Positions 53,109 through 64,000 of a DNA stretch of 64,000 nucleotides are shown one piece after another. The notes beneath the pieces were generated by a model. The model did no database searches. It had not been told where the DNA came from and saw only the letters and a program-made list of their open reading frames with translations. The DNA is from Kudoa neothunni. Lineage: Eukaryota > Cnidaria. A program made the position numbers and the translations under genes. The DNA lies in assembly GCA_964304625.1 (NCBI GenBank), contig OZ199838.1:7378001-7442000 (forward strand). Direction: 5' to 3'. Each line of letters starts with the position of its first letter. The stretch's first letter is position 1.

Positions 53109-55117
53109 TTTTGTGAAATTTTCTGGATTTGCAGTTTTTATTCAAATGAGAAATTGTTACTCAAAATTGAATGTTTTTATTTGATGTTTATTGACCCAAC
53201 CCACCAAGCGTTAACTAATCTTAGGATTATGATTATTTAAACAGTTAAAATTAATTATCGTAATTATCTCTGCTTAAATTTAGCTTCTATTAAAAATATC
53301 GAAAAATAATTAGAACGCGATGGTTGCAGCACTAATATTCTGGGATGTGCTGAGTTAACATTTCCTTTGTATACCAATAATAATAATGAGAAGAGTAACC
53401 AAGCATGGCAACTCAAACTATAATTGTATGTTACTGCTATAGTGATAATGCGATTAGATTACGTCTTTTATAATTAATGTTAAAATTAGAACAGCTGCTA
53501 TTAAGGAGAATTTTAATTAAACTGTTTGAATTCGTTAAAAAATTCGGTGATAATCATCCCTAACAATATCAACTGTTATAGTTCGTTTTACCTCTATAGT
53601 GTAAGATTTCATATGACTGTACATATATTTTTTAGTTCGACGAATTGGATATTGTTTGCAACAATGTGATTTATAGTTTTAGCGATAGAATCATTCCAAA
53701 ACTGTGTACGTTCAACAGGTGAAGCGTAAAATCATTGAAACACTTAATATAAATATCTGTTAAAGGGAGCATCATTAATGCTCTATGATCTTGTTTACTA
53801 ACTGTGAGGCCCCAATCCCCAATGACGATTAACACGTACTAATCAGCATCGATTCTAACAGCACAAATACCTTGCAACAGTATGTGCCACGTTATTTAAA
53901 TATTTCATGACCTAATGAGAAGCTAAAATTATAACTCAATAAGTGATATTCTTGTCTTTTAAAATATGCGCGCGTTGTAATTGTATTTAAGCGATAACGT
54001 GATCGTTGGTTTAACGATTCATAACGTATTTTGATACATAATATGTTATGCAGACCACCTTCAAATCAAATTCTGCTGTAGCTTTCATGTGATATTGCGA
54101 AGGTGTATGAGCTTTTATTCTATTGCGCGTGCACGACACCCTCCTAAAGAACGTGGGATACTTACTAGAGCAGTGTTTCCCAACCTGGGGTCATGGAAAT
54201 TTTTTTGACTAATTTGGACAGCACAGGAAAACGCTGAACCAAGCCGTATAGGATACCCTCAAGATAGAAAATATTATTTTAACTTTTGGGCATGATTTAT
54301 ATTGATTTAATAAAAATATTATATTGAATTGAGCCAAATATTTTTGTTATATGCGTGGTACAACACATTTCAAGATGGAAAACAGTAAAAACTGAACTCA
54401 TTATGCGACCTGAAGTAATCAACTTGTGTTCCGATCAGGCAATACTCACCCTTTCGTTCGTTTGTTTTTGTTGTTCGCAAAAAGTTCTTTAACTTGAAAA
54501 TCTGATACAGATGAGAGTTACTTTTTCTATTTTTAATTATTTAATACTTGAATAAGATTATTCATAAGATATTTAAGTGAAACGAGTATGTTTAAAAGTA
54601 CACTTTATATTTGAATTTGCTATTAAAACTTGAAGTTATTTTCTAATACTTCAGTTCACTCCCCGATTTAACAACCCAAATCTAGACATTGAATGCATTA
54701 TTCATCCGGAATTCTCATATAGAAAGAATTTTATTAAATAATACTATTATTTCATATGAAACCAAAGATTTTTATTATACAAAATAATGTGTTTGTAGAC
54801 ATTTCATGAAAATATAATCTATACATACTAACTATATTTTTTTACTATCCTTATATGTCAGTCATATTATTTATAATTGACGAAATAAATTTTTTAAATA
54901 GTTTATTTAACAAACCAGAAAATTAATATAAAAATAAATTTAATTAATAAAACATACAACAAAAAGACATTTTATTATGACATCAAAATCTAATAAAGTA
55001 GTAAAATATATCTTTTTAATTAAAACAAGCTGTCAATTAATGATTTTAACTAACTTAGAATTACACATAAATTTTTACTCGTATGTTTAAACATATTTTT
55101 GGTCTTGCGTAACGTAT
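53109..55117. other. Spacer with a hAT-like end
   Basis: AT-rich, no gene seen. At 54171 CAGTGTTTCCCAACCTGGGG is a hAT-type terminal sequence; the matching far end is not evident. The homeobox-like A+T content at 53.2-53.6 kb carries no open frame. Confidence 0.4.
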
Positions 55118-55195
55118 TTAACCTTCTAAGTAGTTTAAAAATTTACACCCTCCAAATAAAAATGGGGTAGAAATCTACCCCATTTTTTAATTTGA
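55118..55195. mobile_element. TTAA-type element end with terminal hairpin
   Basis: TTAA at 55118-55121 is followed by CCTTCTAAGTAG. About 45 bp further in is a perfect hairpin, ATGGGGTAGA and its complement TCTACCCCAT with a two-base loop. This end-plus-hairpin layout is the same as in the other TTAA elements of the window. The opposite end was not found. Confidence 0.45.
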
Positions 55196-55910
55196 TAAAA
55201 TTATCTCAAATAAAATTCAGCATTGACTGACAAAATATGAGGAAAATTCCTCGAGAAAATTTTGAATAAATGACCGATTATTAAAGTTATACTAGCGCGA
55301 ACTGTCCAGCGTTGCTTGGGGAAGATTTCGCCTAGAGGCATTTTTTAATAGCATTCAAAAAATATATTGAAATCTCGAATTAACCCATAGAAACAAAATA
55401 ACTCAAAATTTTTAAGCAACTTATTATAACGATTGGGGTTATGCAATTTAAATTATGATAATTTCTGTGAAGATAAGTATCAATCCTTGCGTCCATTTAA
55501 AAATTTCGTGGCTCGGCCCCAACGCTAAACAAGTAAGTTAAAGTCAGCTTTATATTTTTTTCATTCCGAATTATTTAAATCCCGTTAAAGTGTTATCTAA
55601 AACGTTATTTTTTGGTCCGGAGGATTTTTAAAAGTCGAATTCTGGCCCGGCTCGGTAACTGTGTGCACCACTAACATTTTAAGAGATAAAGAAATAGAAA
55701 AAATAAAAGAGATAGAAGAAAACTTATGAAAATTAATCAATATTGCTAAAATTAGCATCGTTTAGCTCGGCATAAACATACATGCGCTTTTATCATAAAC
55801 AGCCACAAATCGCGTCGACTTCAACAAAAACAATTTAAATAATTTGGTAAAATAAAAGTACAACCATCTGCATTGAATTTAATCACGTAAAGTAAAACTT
55901 AGCGGACGAT
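55196..55910. other. Spacer, nothing recognised
   Basis: Mixed AT-rich sequence with no open frame of note between the TTAA-type end and the pogo remnant. Confidence 0.4.
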
Positions 55911-56886
55911 TTAGAAGACAAGATTATCAACTTTCATGTGTTATAGATATGAGGAAAAGGACAAATTATGATCTTAGTCGAATTGGAAAAATGGACGAAA
56001 CTCCCATGTTTTTGATGCTCCTGGTAACCGGACAGTTGACAATATAGGAATCAAAACCGTGACCGTTAGAACAACTTGTCGCGAAAAAACATTTTACTGT
56101 CGTTTTAACCTGTATGGTGGATGGAACTAAATTGCATCCAATGATAATTTTTTAATAGAAAACGTTTCCAAAAGAAAAATTCCCCCTTGGAGTCGTTATT
56201 CGTGTTCACGAGAAAGTATGGTCTCGTCGCCCAGGTGGTAATTTGGATACAAAACCAAGCCTGTTAGATTGGGATATGTTCCGAGCTCATCTCGTTGATG
56301 ATGTCAAACAACGTGTCAAAAATGACTATAAAACAGATGCTGCTGTTATTCCTTCGGGCTTAACCTCAATATTACAACCTTTAGATGTTTCTTTAAATTT
56401 TCCGCTCAATTGTAAAGTACACGATCAATGGATCAAGTGGATGTCAGACGGATTAGCGGAAAAGACAGCTTCAAAAAATTTCAAGAGACCTGCATTAGCG
56501 TTGGTAGCTAAATGGGTAAAAGATTCTTGGCTTTCCATAGACATAAGTATAATTCAAAAATCGTTAATAAAATGTGGTATTTCTAATGCGATGGATGGAA
56601 CTGAAGAAGCTATACTCTGAGAAGACGACGAAGTACGCAGTAATACGGAAGAAGAGATGTACAAGATTTACGACGATACTTTGAAATCAGAACAAAGTGC
56701 ACGCCTCTTTGATGAGGATGAGTTTTCGTCAACTAAGGATGATGATGATGACGATGAATATTAATAGTCTGCTAATTTCTTTGAAATAATCAGATTTTAG
56801 TGAAAATATATTTTGTAAATTGCTAGAAGTTTAAGCATTAAGAAATTTTTGGTGTATGACTGCGACTTTACTCGAGTATATACGGT
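55911..56886 (+). pseudogene. Pogo/Tigger transposase C-terminal half with 3' terminal repeat
   Basis: Broken frames contain IGKMDETPMF, then NIGIKTVTVRTTCREKTFYC, a longer open piece from 56243 (DWDMFRAHLVDDVKQRVKND, VIPSGLTSILQPLDVSLNFP) and an acidic Asp-rich tail near 56.74 kb. These are the DDE region and end of a Tigger-type (CENP-B-related) transposase. The right terminus, read backwards from 56886, starts ACCGTATATACTCGAGTAAA and then GTCGCA. The DNA-binding half and the left end are absent. Several stops and frame changes occur before 56243. Confidence 0.8.
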
Positions 56887-57279
56887 ATATATTATAAAAC
56901 AAAGTCACCACATAATTAATTTGTATTAGAAATATTTTAATAAAATTTCTATGAAAGAGAAAAAAAATGCTTTAAATATTAGAGAAATCATTTTCGTAAT
57001 ATTCAAGCTGTTCTAGAAAATATTCATTACGGTAAAAATAGCCAAAGCCTTATTTTTGCTTGGTCGACGAAAGAATTATTATCGAAAGATTAATCTAAGG
57101 TTTAAAACGTTTAGACACTGCATGAAGTGCTCGAGTTTTTATCAGTTAAGGTAGGAACAGAAATCGTAAAGAGGTGATATAGAATTAATATTTGTCTCCT
57201 AATCTCATACAACTGGTTTAATCATGTTGAACGTATGTGTAAAAGGAAGCTTTGAGAGCATTAAAACATTGTGATCCAT

Positions 57280-58355
57280 ATGGAAACGACAGGTATGACG
57301 AGAAGAAAATTTTTTCGAATATGTTTTGCTTTATTCATCATTATTGTGCTCTACGAGCTAATTGTTCTTCTTTTTTGGGAGGATAAAGCACCTATAACAA
57401 ATACTAAACCAACCTATTTTTTGGAGACAAAAAATGTATACTCTCGTTGTATGGAAATGATATCTGACCCCAATTCCGAAAATCCAACTCCTATAATAGA
57501 GAAAAATCCTGAAGTGATATTTATAGTTCATTCTAAAGCGGATGATTATGAATCAAGATGTACAATTCGTGCGACATGGTCTCATTATTCATCAACAAAA
57601 TTATCATATATAATGTCTTACGTGGTTTACTTTCAAATCGGATATAAAAACAACCAAACGCTGGTTCAGAACGAACACGAAAATCGACTTTATCATGATC
57701 TTTTCATCCACAATAACATAAAAGAAGTATACTCAAATCTTGCACCTAAGGTAATAGCATCCCTTGAGAGAATACAAAAATCGCAGATTACTTCATTGAA
57801 GTATATTGCCAAGACGGATGATGATACATACGTTGAAATAAAAAAATACTTGATGCATTTGAAAGCAATTCTCAACGTTAATGTGGATTATGAAGGATGT
57901 CTGTAATTTTCTATATAATAGAATAATTTATTTTTAAAGTATTCTAAGAAAAATTTATTAACTTAATACATAGATTTCATACAATGCCCGTTATAAGAGA
58001 TAAACGGCACAAAAATTACGAACCACCACACGCTGATTTAAAAGATATTTTCCCACCATATTGTTCCGGTGTTGGATACATGCTGAGATCAACTAAATTG
58101 GATTGTCTAGTTTCAGCAAGTAAAACTCACGTAAATCTAAAAAATGGAGATGCTAATATTGGTTATCTATTAAAATTTTGTAACGCAACCATGAAATACA
58201 ACGATGACTACAGCTACAAGTCGATCTATAATCCCAATTTGGCAAATGGTATCGATTTGGTTAGAAACAGGACCTCCTTCTATTTTATGCACGGAATTAG
58301 GAAATATGACCAAATTATACTTGATGAATTTTTAGTCCGTCAAAACGGTTATTAA
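57280..58355 (+). CDS. GT31 beta-1,3-glycosyltransferase (galactosyl/GlcNAc-transferase type)
   Basis: Two exons (57280-57902, 57974-58355) split by a 71-nt GT-AG intron give 334 residues, the usual length. A short cytosolic N-terminus is followed by a single membrane anchor (ALFIIIVLYELIVLLFW, about residues 17-33), the type II layout of Golgi glycosyltransferases. Family motifs: VIFIVHSKADDYESRCTIRA then TW, the metal-binding TDDDTY (about residues 180-182), and FPPYCSGVGYML in the C-terminal part. It would transfer a sugar from a UDP donor onto glycoprotein or glycolipid chains in the Golgi lumen. The exact acceptor cannot be told from the sequence. The second exon opens without its own start; splicing restores the frame (GCL|FHT). 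Confidence 0.88.
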
Positions 58356-59162
58356 ATTAACTTTTATTTAATTTTACGCTTTTAAAAAATAACATTTCTT
58401 ATGTCATTTTATGATCCACATAATGTTAATATTTTCTAATTCCCATTTTTTAAGCAAATATAAATATGTAATAACTTATTGTATTATTAAATATGTTTAC
58501 GATGTGTTATTAAAATATAACGAAACCAGGCAATGTATTTTCGTTCGTTCGTGTTCGTGCCACCATGAATGTTTGAAAATAGTCGTTTGAGTAATCGAGT
58601 ATCAAGATACATTTTCCTTAACCTTCCGAGTGTTTTTGAGGTCAATGTGACCCCAGACGGCATTCAGTCGTATTTTAAACCAACTTAGACGTCAATTTTA
58701 TACTTAAAACCTCAGATATTTTCCTAAAATTTATTGCTCTTTCTAAATTAAAGGTTATGAATGCTATTTGGAAATAAATAAAATTAGCATAAAAAATACT
58801 CACACTCCCTCTTTTGGGATCAATATGACCCCAGCCATTTTTCTCAAAAAAAGTTATTTTACACATTTCTGAACTATAGATTAGTTATTTTTAAACAATT
58901 CCTTCAATTGAAACTGAAATTTCGTTAAGTGAACACAGAGAAAAACTAAAAATAAAATTTTCGGTGTTGGTCGATAATCAATCCTCGGCGAGGTAAATTT
59001 TTAACGATGGGCGATTTTGACCACGATTCATTGCTAAACTAGCGCAAAAGCCCCGCTTCGCTTAGGCTTCCTTGCCCGACCAAGGTCATATGAAGTTCAA
59101 AGTAAATTAAGAGTATTTAAATGAATAGTATAAAGATTACCCAATTAACGGATGATTTATTT
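58356..59162. mobile_element. Spacer holding TTAA-type repeat ends
   Basis: TTAA at 58618-58621 is followed by CCTTCCGAGTGTTTTTGAGG and the palindrome GGTCAATGTGACC. A related block (CACTCCCTCTTTTGGGATCA, then ATATGACCCC) recurs in the same orientation at about 58802-58838. These look like termini of small piggyBac-like elements. Nearby, at 59040-59095, a short GC-rich stretch is unassigned. Confidence 0.45.
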
Positions 59163-59337
59163 CCCGGGTTTTGCATACAAATCCGGACGTTATCGTAATT
59201 AACCTCGTTCGTTGCTCCACGTTGTTTGAATATTGTTGAAGCGATGCCTGGTAGAACTGAACTTAGTAACGAGAGATGGTAATCGACGCCGTGATTTTTA
59301 AAGGTAAATCCCAAGCACAGGCCGCCAGAGGGAAAGG
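59163..59337 (+). mobile_element. IS630/Tc1/mariner-like element C, 5' fragment
   Basis: Begins CCCGGGTTTTGCATACAAAT and then CCGGACG, the same terminal repeat as elements A and B. It carries the start of the transposase: VIDAVIFKGKSQAQAAR (compare VIDAVIFKCKSQAE in A). It is cut off by the MULE at 59338; no remainder was found on the far side. Confidence 0.7.
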
Positions 59338-60796
59338 AGAAAACTGGTCAACCCGCATGCGCCATGCGCCAGTACAAGCACGCGCGTTGGGGTTATAATG
59401 TCGGAACAGCTTGGTGAACCTAAGTTTCGAATAATCAAAACTTAAAGAAATTCTGAGATGCTTTTTTATCGGAATTATTTTTACACTAAATATCATTCGG
59501 GTAAGACGTCACATTTCTGGAGATGTCAAAACAGGAAGTGCCCTGGAAAAATTTCTACGTCACCACTGGATCAAATTGATAAGCTTGAAATCGTCAAAGA
59601 ACATAATCATATTTTATCCGACAACGGTATTTCAAAGATGTTTTTTTCGGCCAATATTAAAAATTTGTCGGAAATTAGTTCGTATTCCACCCATAAAGTC
59701 TATTCATTAGCAACAAGCAGTGTAAAATTGTGCGATCTACCAATCTTAAATAAAAATCACATCTAAAAAAATATTCGAAATGTGAGAAAAAAAAATTCTA
59801 TTGTAGTCGATTCTACAAAAAATTTGTTGGAACTTCAAATAAAGACACTTCGTGGTCAAGATTTTTGCCTGTTTGACTCAGGAGTGGAAACCACAGGTAG
59901 AATAGTACTATTGACTACTGATGAGAATTTTTTCAATTATATGTCATACATGGAAAAATATTTTCGAATGTTTATCCACCGGTATACATATTGAAAACGA
60001 AGAAAGAGGTTGATTATTTGAAGACAATAAACATCATTAAAAGTAAGTTTGATAATAGCTTCCCAGATTACATAATTATTGATTTCGAGGTGGCTGCATA
60101 TGTTGCTTTTAAAAAAGCAACAAAATCTTAGATATACTTTTGCCTATTTCACTTTGACCTATGTGTTTTTAGAAAAATCCAAAATTTAGGCTTAGCTAAT
60201 GATTATAATCAGAATAATGAATTAAAATTTTTAGTTAAATGCCTGACCTTTATAGCATTTGTTCCACCTGAATATGTAGAAATGGAGTATCAGAAAGTTT
60301 TAAGAAAATCATTAGAATTTAAGAATATTAACCTTGTTCCTTTTTTCAACTATTTTGAAAAAAATTTTCTAAAAGGGACCAAATATCCTATCGAATGTTG
60401 GAACGCATATGAAAGAGTTATGGAAGATATACCCTTAACTTCAAACAACGCAGAGACGTTTAACCGTCACTTTCGCGATAAATTTGATAAATGCCATCCA
60501 GGTCTTTCAACATTTTTTGAAAAATTAAAGGTTAATCAAAGTAATGTTGAGAATGACATCGAATGCCACATGCTTAATGTGACATGCATTACCGATACTA
60601 CGTATAAACGAAAATTAGGCTCTCTTAAAGAAATTTGCAAAAATTATCATGCATATTATAATATGACATACATCCAACTTATAGCCAAAATATATGCTTG
60701 GAAATTAACTGATTAGCTTATGTATAGTTCATCTATTATCGTTCAAAATATTGTGTATTGTTTGCGCATGCGTGCAAAGGGTTGACCAGTTTTCTC
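59338..60796 (+). mobile_element. Mutator-like element 3 (FLYWCH type), inserted in element C
   Basis: The ends are GAGAAAACTGGTCAACCC at 59338-59355 and its complement at 60779-60796, with CGCATGCGC just inside both. The plus-strand transposase remnant has a FLYWCH zinc finger (SHFWRCQNRKCPGKIST then EHNH), IIDFEVAAYVAFKKAT, and a C-terminal part from 60282 (LTSNNAETFNRHFRDKFDKC). At 1.46 kb it is internally shortened and has several stops or frame changes. Confidence 0.82.
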
Positions 60797-61003
60797 TTTA
60801 TGGAGTATATTGAAAAAACTCAAATACAATCAAAAATAACAGATTATTTTAGAAAGGCTTAAAAATTAAATAATAAAATCCAAATTTTCATGTTATTTTT
60901 TTCACGTGCGCACACAAAGCCATTGCGGATTAGTGGTCACCGATTGTAGCAATAAATTTCGTTACTTGTTTTCTCTTTTTTGCGTGTGTAACGACCTTAT
61001 TTA
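60797..61003. other. Short spacer
   Basis: No gene or repeat recognised between the MULE end and the presumed left end of piggyBac 3. Confidence 0.4.
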
Positions 61004-63462
61004 CCCTAATATATATGTAAACGGCGCTTCTAGTAACCCCATTTTCGGTAATTCTTATTTTAAAAAATGAAAACTTCATAGATTTCCGTAAAAAAGTAAC
61101 TTAAACTTCGAAAATATATACATATACTATATAAATTCAAAATTTTGCAAAACATTAGAATTTATCTGAGAAAAAATGCTAGTATAATTGAGCACATACT
61201 CTCCATGCGTCCCCATACTTCATATTTTAACTTTGTATTATAATCATTAAGAGATAAAAATAAACAACGAAAAATTATCACCATTAATATAAATTAAACA
61301 TTCAAAAAATGCTTTAATTATAGGTTTTCCTTTTTCCTATCGAAGGATTACGATGACATCATAAGACTAAATTAGGATTTCCAGGCTACATGTGTTTTAA
61401 AATTTAAGAGTAAACAAAGTATATTATTCACTTTTTGGTAATTAATTTACGCAGAAGTTTATATTTAGAAATGTTTTTGGATAATGATATCAATATCTTG
61501 ATTGACGACATTATCGAGATTGGTGAAACTATCGATAGCGATCTCCAATTTGAAGGTGAATTGTCAGACGCGTCATACTATGAAGATATAGTACCGGGTT
61601 TTTCATCCATTTTCGGATATTGTGATGATCAAATTCGGTTTTTCGCACAATAAAGTAGCACGTATAAATGTAATTCAATAAGTACTATTCAAAATAGGTT
61701 TATAACTTTTTCATAATATTAATCACGAGAAATATAATCCATTAAATGACATTTCGCCAAAATCATTTCGGAATGATGATAAAAACTTTTGATTTCATCC
61801 TCCGAAACAGACTCTGCCGCAGCCTTCATTCTTGAAATCAAATCATCCGTTCCGCGCAAAGGGCCGTCTTTTCTAACCCTAGATTTAATAAGCGAGAAGA
61901 CTTCCTCACATGGGTTAAGAAACGGCGAATATCCAGGCAGGTAACGTATTTCTCCTTCAAATTCGTCATAAAATTCCGCATTTGCGTGATGGAATCTTAC
62001 ATTATCCATAGCAATAACGAAATTATCCTCCATAATATCTTCAATTTCTCTGAGGAGGTCTTGGAATATGTCTGTGTTGACAGATGAAAATACAGCCTCG
62101 CAATGTACCAGGCCAGTTCCACATATCGCCAATATCATCGTAACGTTTGGGCCACGACTATTTCGTAATGTCACGTTAGGAGTTGTTCCTCTTGGTGACC
62201 TCCCGTGGGCCCTCAGCATATGGAGATTGAAAGGACTTTCGTCCACAAATACAAGTTTTGTGTATCTTGTGTTGATGTCTAACTGCGTATACCATTGGAC
62301 GTACACATTCCTCTCCCTCTTTACATCGGGGGAATTCCTACTCAAGGGAACTGGCCGGGTTAGTTAAGTGTTATATTCATGTCTTTAAGCCACCTCCAGA
62401 CAGTAGTAGGACAGACATTTAACTGTAATTTTTCAATCATTGATACGATTGTAATAGTACAATCGTCTTGAATTAGTCGAATAAGATCATTTTTTATTTG
62501 ATCGTTAAAAACAACCCTTCTAACACCACCTCGAGGAGATTTTTTATCCGATAGAGTGATGTAATATTTTTTGACAATACTGTTTACAGTCGATGGTCGA
62601 TGGGTGAATATCCAAAAATTCCGCCACTTCTGCTTGGGGTTTTCCCCTTTTTAACAACTTGTTCGATCATTTTTTTCTATTTTCTGCAGAAATAACATTG
62701 TATTTGACCATTTTTTACCATTAGAAAAGGTTGCGCGAAAATCCGAAATTGATCATCGCAATATCCGAAAATGGATGAAAACCTCGGTAGAAGAGTTAGA
62801 ATCGTATAGTGATTCTGAGCACGGCGATGAACATGATTTTCAAAATTCTTGTAATATGCCTATGTCTAAATCAGGAGTTCAGTGGGATCTTACCAATGAA
62901 ACAAGGGCACGAACTAGAACACACAATTTTGTCACGAGTAACTCTGGTCCTACAGGTGATGCTACAAATGTCCAAAACATTCTTATATGCTTTAGTCTCT
63001 TTTTTCTGATTCCATCGTTGAGAAGGTTTTATCTTACACTAATCAGTTTTGTGAATCGAATGCAAGATATAACAAAGAAAAAAAATAATGATAGAAGAGA
63101 TGAAATCTTTGTTGGGGATACTAATTGTAGCTGGAAGGTGTGATGAATCAAAAATGTCGTTCAAAAACATTTGGTACACCAACCCACTTTTCAAGCAATA
63201 TTTCTTCTCGGTGGTCGGGCCCCGAAATCGTTTTACCCACATATATAGGGTAATTCGATTCGACGATAAGCATAACAGACAAGATCGTTTTAATTTGTCG
63301 AATGATAAATTTGAGCCCATTCGAGAAGCACTTTCCGAAGTAAATAATTCTTGTTGTCAGAATTACTCTCCTGGCCCACACATTACTGTTGATGAAAGGA
63401 TGGTGGCATTTCACGGAAGGTGTCCTTTCAGAGTCTATATCAGGAACAAACCAGATCGCTAT
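61004..63462 (+). mobile_element. piggyBac-type transposon 3, interrupted twice
   Basis: The gene starts at ATG 61471: MFLDNDINILIDDIIEIGET, acidic as usual, reaching YYEDIV at the IS630-like insertion. It resumes at 62788 with EELESYSDSEHGDEHDFQNS in the same frame. It then continues through the first catalytic region at 63088 (LLGILIVAGRCDESKMSF, PHITVDERMVAFHGRC) after a frame change near 63000-63090. At 63462 it is cut by an LTR retrotransposon, so the rest lies outside the window. The left end near 61004 (CCCTAATATATATG after a TTTA) is a guess from the usual leader length. Confidence 0.75.
61594..62787 (-). mobile_element. IS630/Tc1/mariner-like transposon B, inside piggyBac 3
   Basis: Flanked by duplicated TA (61592-61593, 62788-62789). 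Terminal repeats of about 55 bp share TTTTCATCCATTTTCGGATA and ATGATCAA. The transposase reads from ATG 62711 to a stop at 61719 on the minus strand. It includes TTVWRWLKDM, VFVDESPFNLHMLRAHGRSP, IAMDNVRFHHANAEFYDEFE and YLPGYSPFLNPCEEVFSLIK. The catalytic Asp and Glu are 32 residues apart, as in copy A. A stop and a shift in the first 110 codons and a stop near 62357 are the defects; the C-terminal 208 codons are open. Confidence 0.92.
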
Positions 63463-64000
63463 TGTTAGATCCAGTAAGGTGCGCAAAAGAAAAAGAGATC
63501 CAAGTAAGAACACAAGAGAGAATTGAAAAGGTGGGAAAATTATATGGCTTAAATACAGCGAGGAGCGCCAGTTCCAGAATTCGATGCGGTGAGGAAAAAA
63601 ATGACTAGTGCAGCGAGGGTTCCGTGGGAAAGTAGTATTTCGTCATCGTTCATTGCTGTGGTCCATATTCGCCGTATTCCCATGTACCAAATTGTGGAGG
63701 AACTGTTGTTGGTTATCTTTGGAGGGAAAACGGGTCATAGGACCAACTTGTCAGCCGTAGAAATCGAAATTGCCGCCAACCATATATTTCCCGACTTGTA
63801 CTCTTATTCTCCCACGGAACATTTGAATGGGAAACTAGTTTAACTTTTCTCACGCAGAAAGTCGAAGTTCCCATGACTCAACACCCCTCACCCTGGATAT
63901 TTAATATCTCCAGAACCACAGGGACTCCGGTGGTTTTCGTATCCTGCTACTCCGTCTTGGGGCTGGGTCCTCGATCTGCGTCTCCTCTAAAGGTGGTGCT
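63463..64000 (-). mobile_element. LTR retrotransposon 3' end, Ty3/Gypsy-type, running off the window
   Basis: A terminal repeat of about 421 bp is inferred at 63463-63883 (minus-strand ends TGTTGAG...CTAACA). A purine-rich tract lies just outside it (minus strand, GGGTGAGGGG). Beyond that, from about 63898 to the edge, is an open segment with RRSSRIRKPPESLW, the tail motif typical of Gypsy integrase beside the 3' repeat. The element lies in minus orientation and is inserted in piggyBac 3, so it is younger than that copy. Only this end is visible; completeness cannot be judged. The short plus-strand frames at 63420-63843 are shadows of the repeat. Confidence 0.72.

Noticed and set aside
63420-63843. 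Two plus-strand ORFs that seemed to continue piggyBac 3
   Set aside because: They lie within the inferred LTR (63463-63883) and share no piggyBac motif.

Overview
The window is AT-rich metazoan DNA. The animal assignment rests on a homeobox gene, a p90 ribosomal S6 kinase with both kinase domains, an ENY2 gene and a GT31 glycosyltransferase. Host genes have many small exons and very short introns (about 27-75 nt in most models, 271 nt in the homeobox gene, 288 nt once elsewhere). Two genes have an AATAAA signal that overlaps the stop codon. Short introns, high AT content and a heavy DNA-transposon load would fit a reduced, parasitic-type animal genome such as an orthonectid or dicyemid. That is inference only; no sequence here fixes the species. 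The standard genetic code fits every gene model.

Layout. 1-1.1 kb: part of an unrecognised, probably extracellular protein (minus), running off the left edge. 3.2-6.8 kb: p90RSK (minus, 20 exons). 8.2-8.7 kb: ENY2 (minus, 4 exons). 9.5-10.6 kb: weak candidate exons. 11.9-13.7 kb: homeobox gene (plus, 2 exons). 16.8-17.3 kb: a small hydrophobic protein gene (minus). 29.7-32.4 kb: a 10-exon gene for an unrecognised 677-residue protein (plus). 36.4-37.9 kb: a 10-exon coiled-coil-type gene resembling augmin subunit HAUS8 (minus). 52.0-53.1 kb: a 4-exon unrecognised gene (minus). 57.3-58.4 kb: a type II membrane beta-1,3-glycosyltransferase (plus).

Most of the rest is transposon. piggyBac-type (TTAA) elements lie at 19.0-24.0, 34.3-35.3, 47.9-50.3 and 61.0-63.5 kb, with short non-autonomous TTAA elements or ends at 22.4-23.6, 55.1 and 58.6 kb. 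IS630/Tc1/mariner-like elements lie at 20.25-21.54, 59.16-59.34 (fragment) and 61.59-62.79 kb. Mutator-like (MULE) elements of two types, FAR1/SWIM and FLYWCH, lie at 24.1-27.9, 38.1-39.5, 41.3-44.4 and 59.3-60.8 kb. Pogo/Tigger remnants lie at 46.1-51.7 and 55.9-56.9 kb. There are hAT fragments and one end of a Ty3/Gypsy-type LTR retrotransposon at the right edge.

The most informative structure is the nesting. The 4.95-kb TTAA unit at 19.0-24.0 kb reduces to about 2.39 kb once one TA-flanked and one TTAA-flanked insertion are removed. That almost equals the 2.41-kb piggyBac at 47.9 kb. The piggyBac at 61-63.5 kb is interrupted by an IS630-like element that left its reading frame unbroken across the duplicated TA, and then by an LTR retrotransposon. 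No CRISPR array, bacterial-style operon or clearly new multi-gene system was found.
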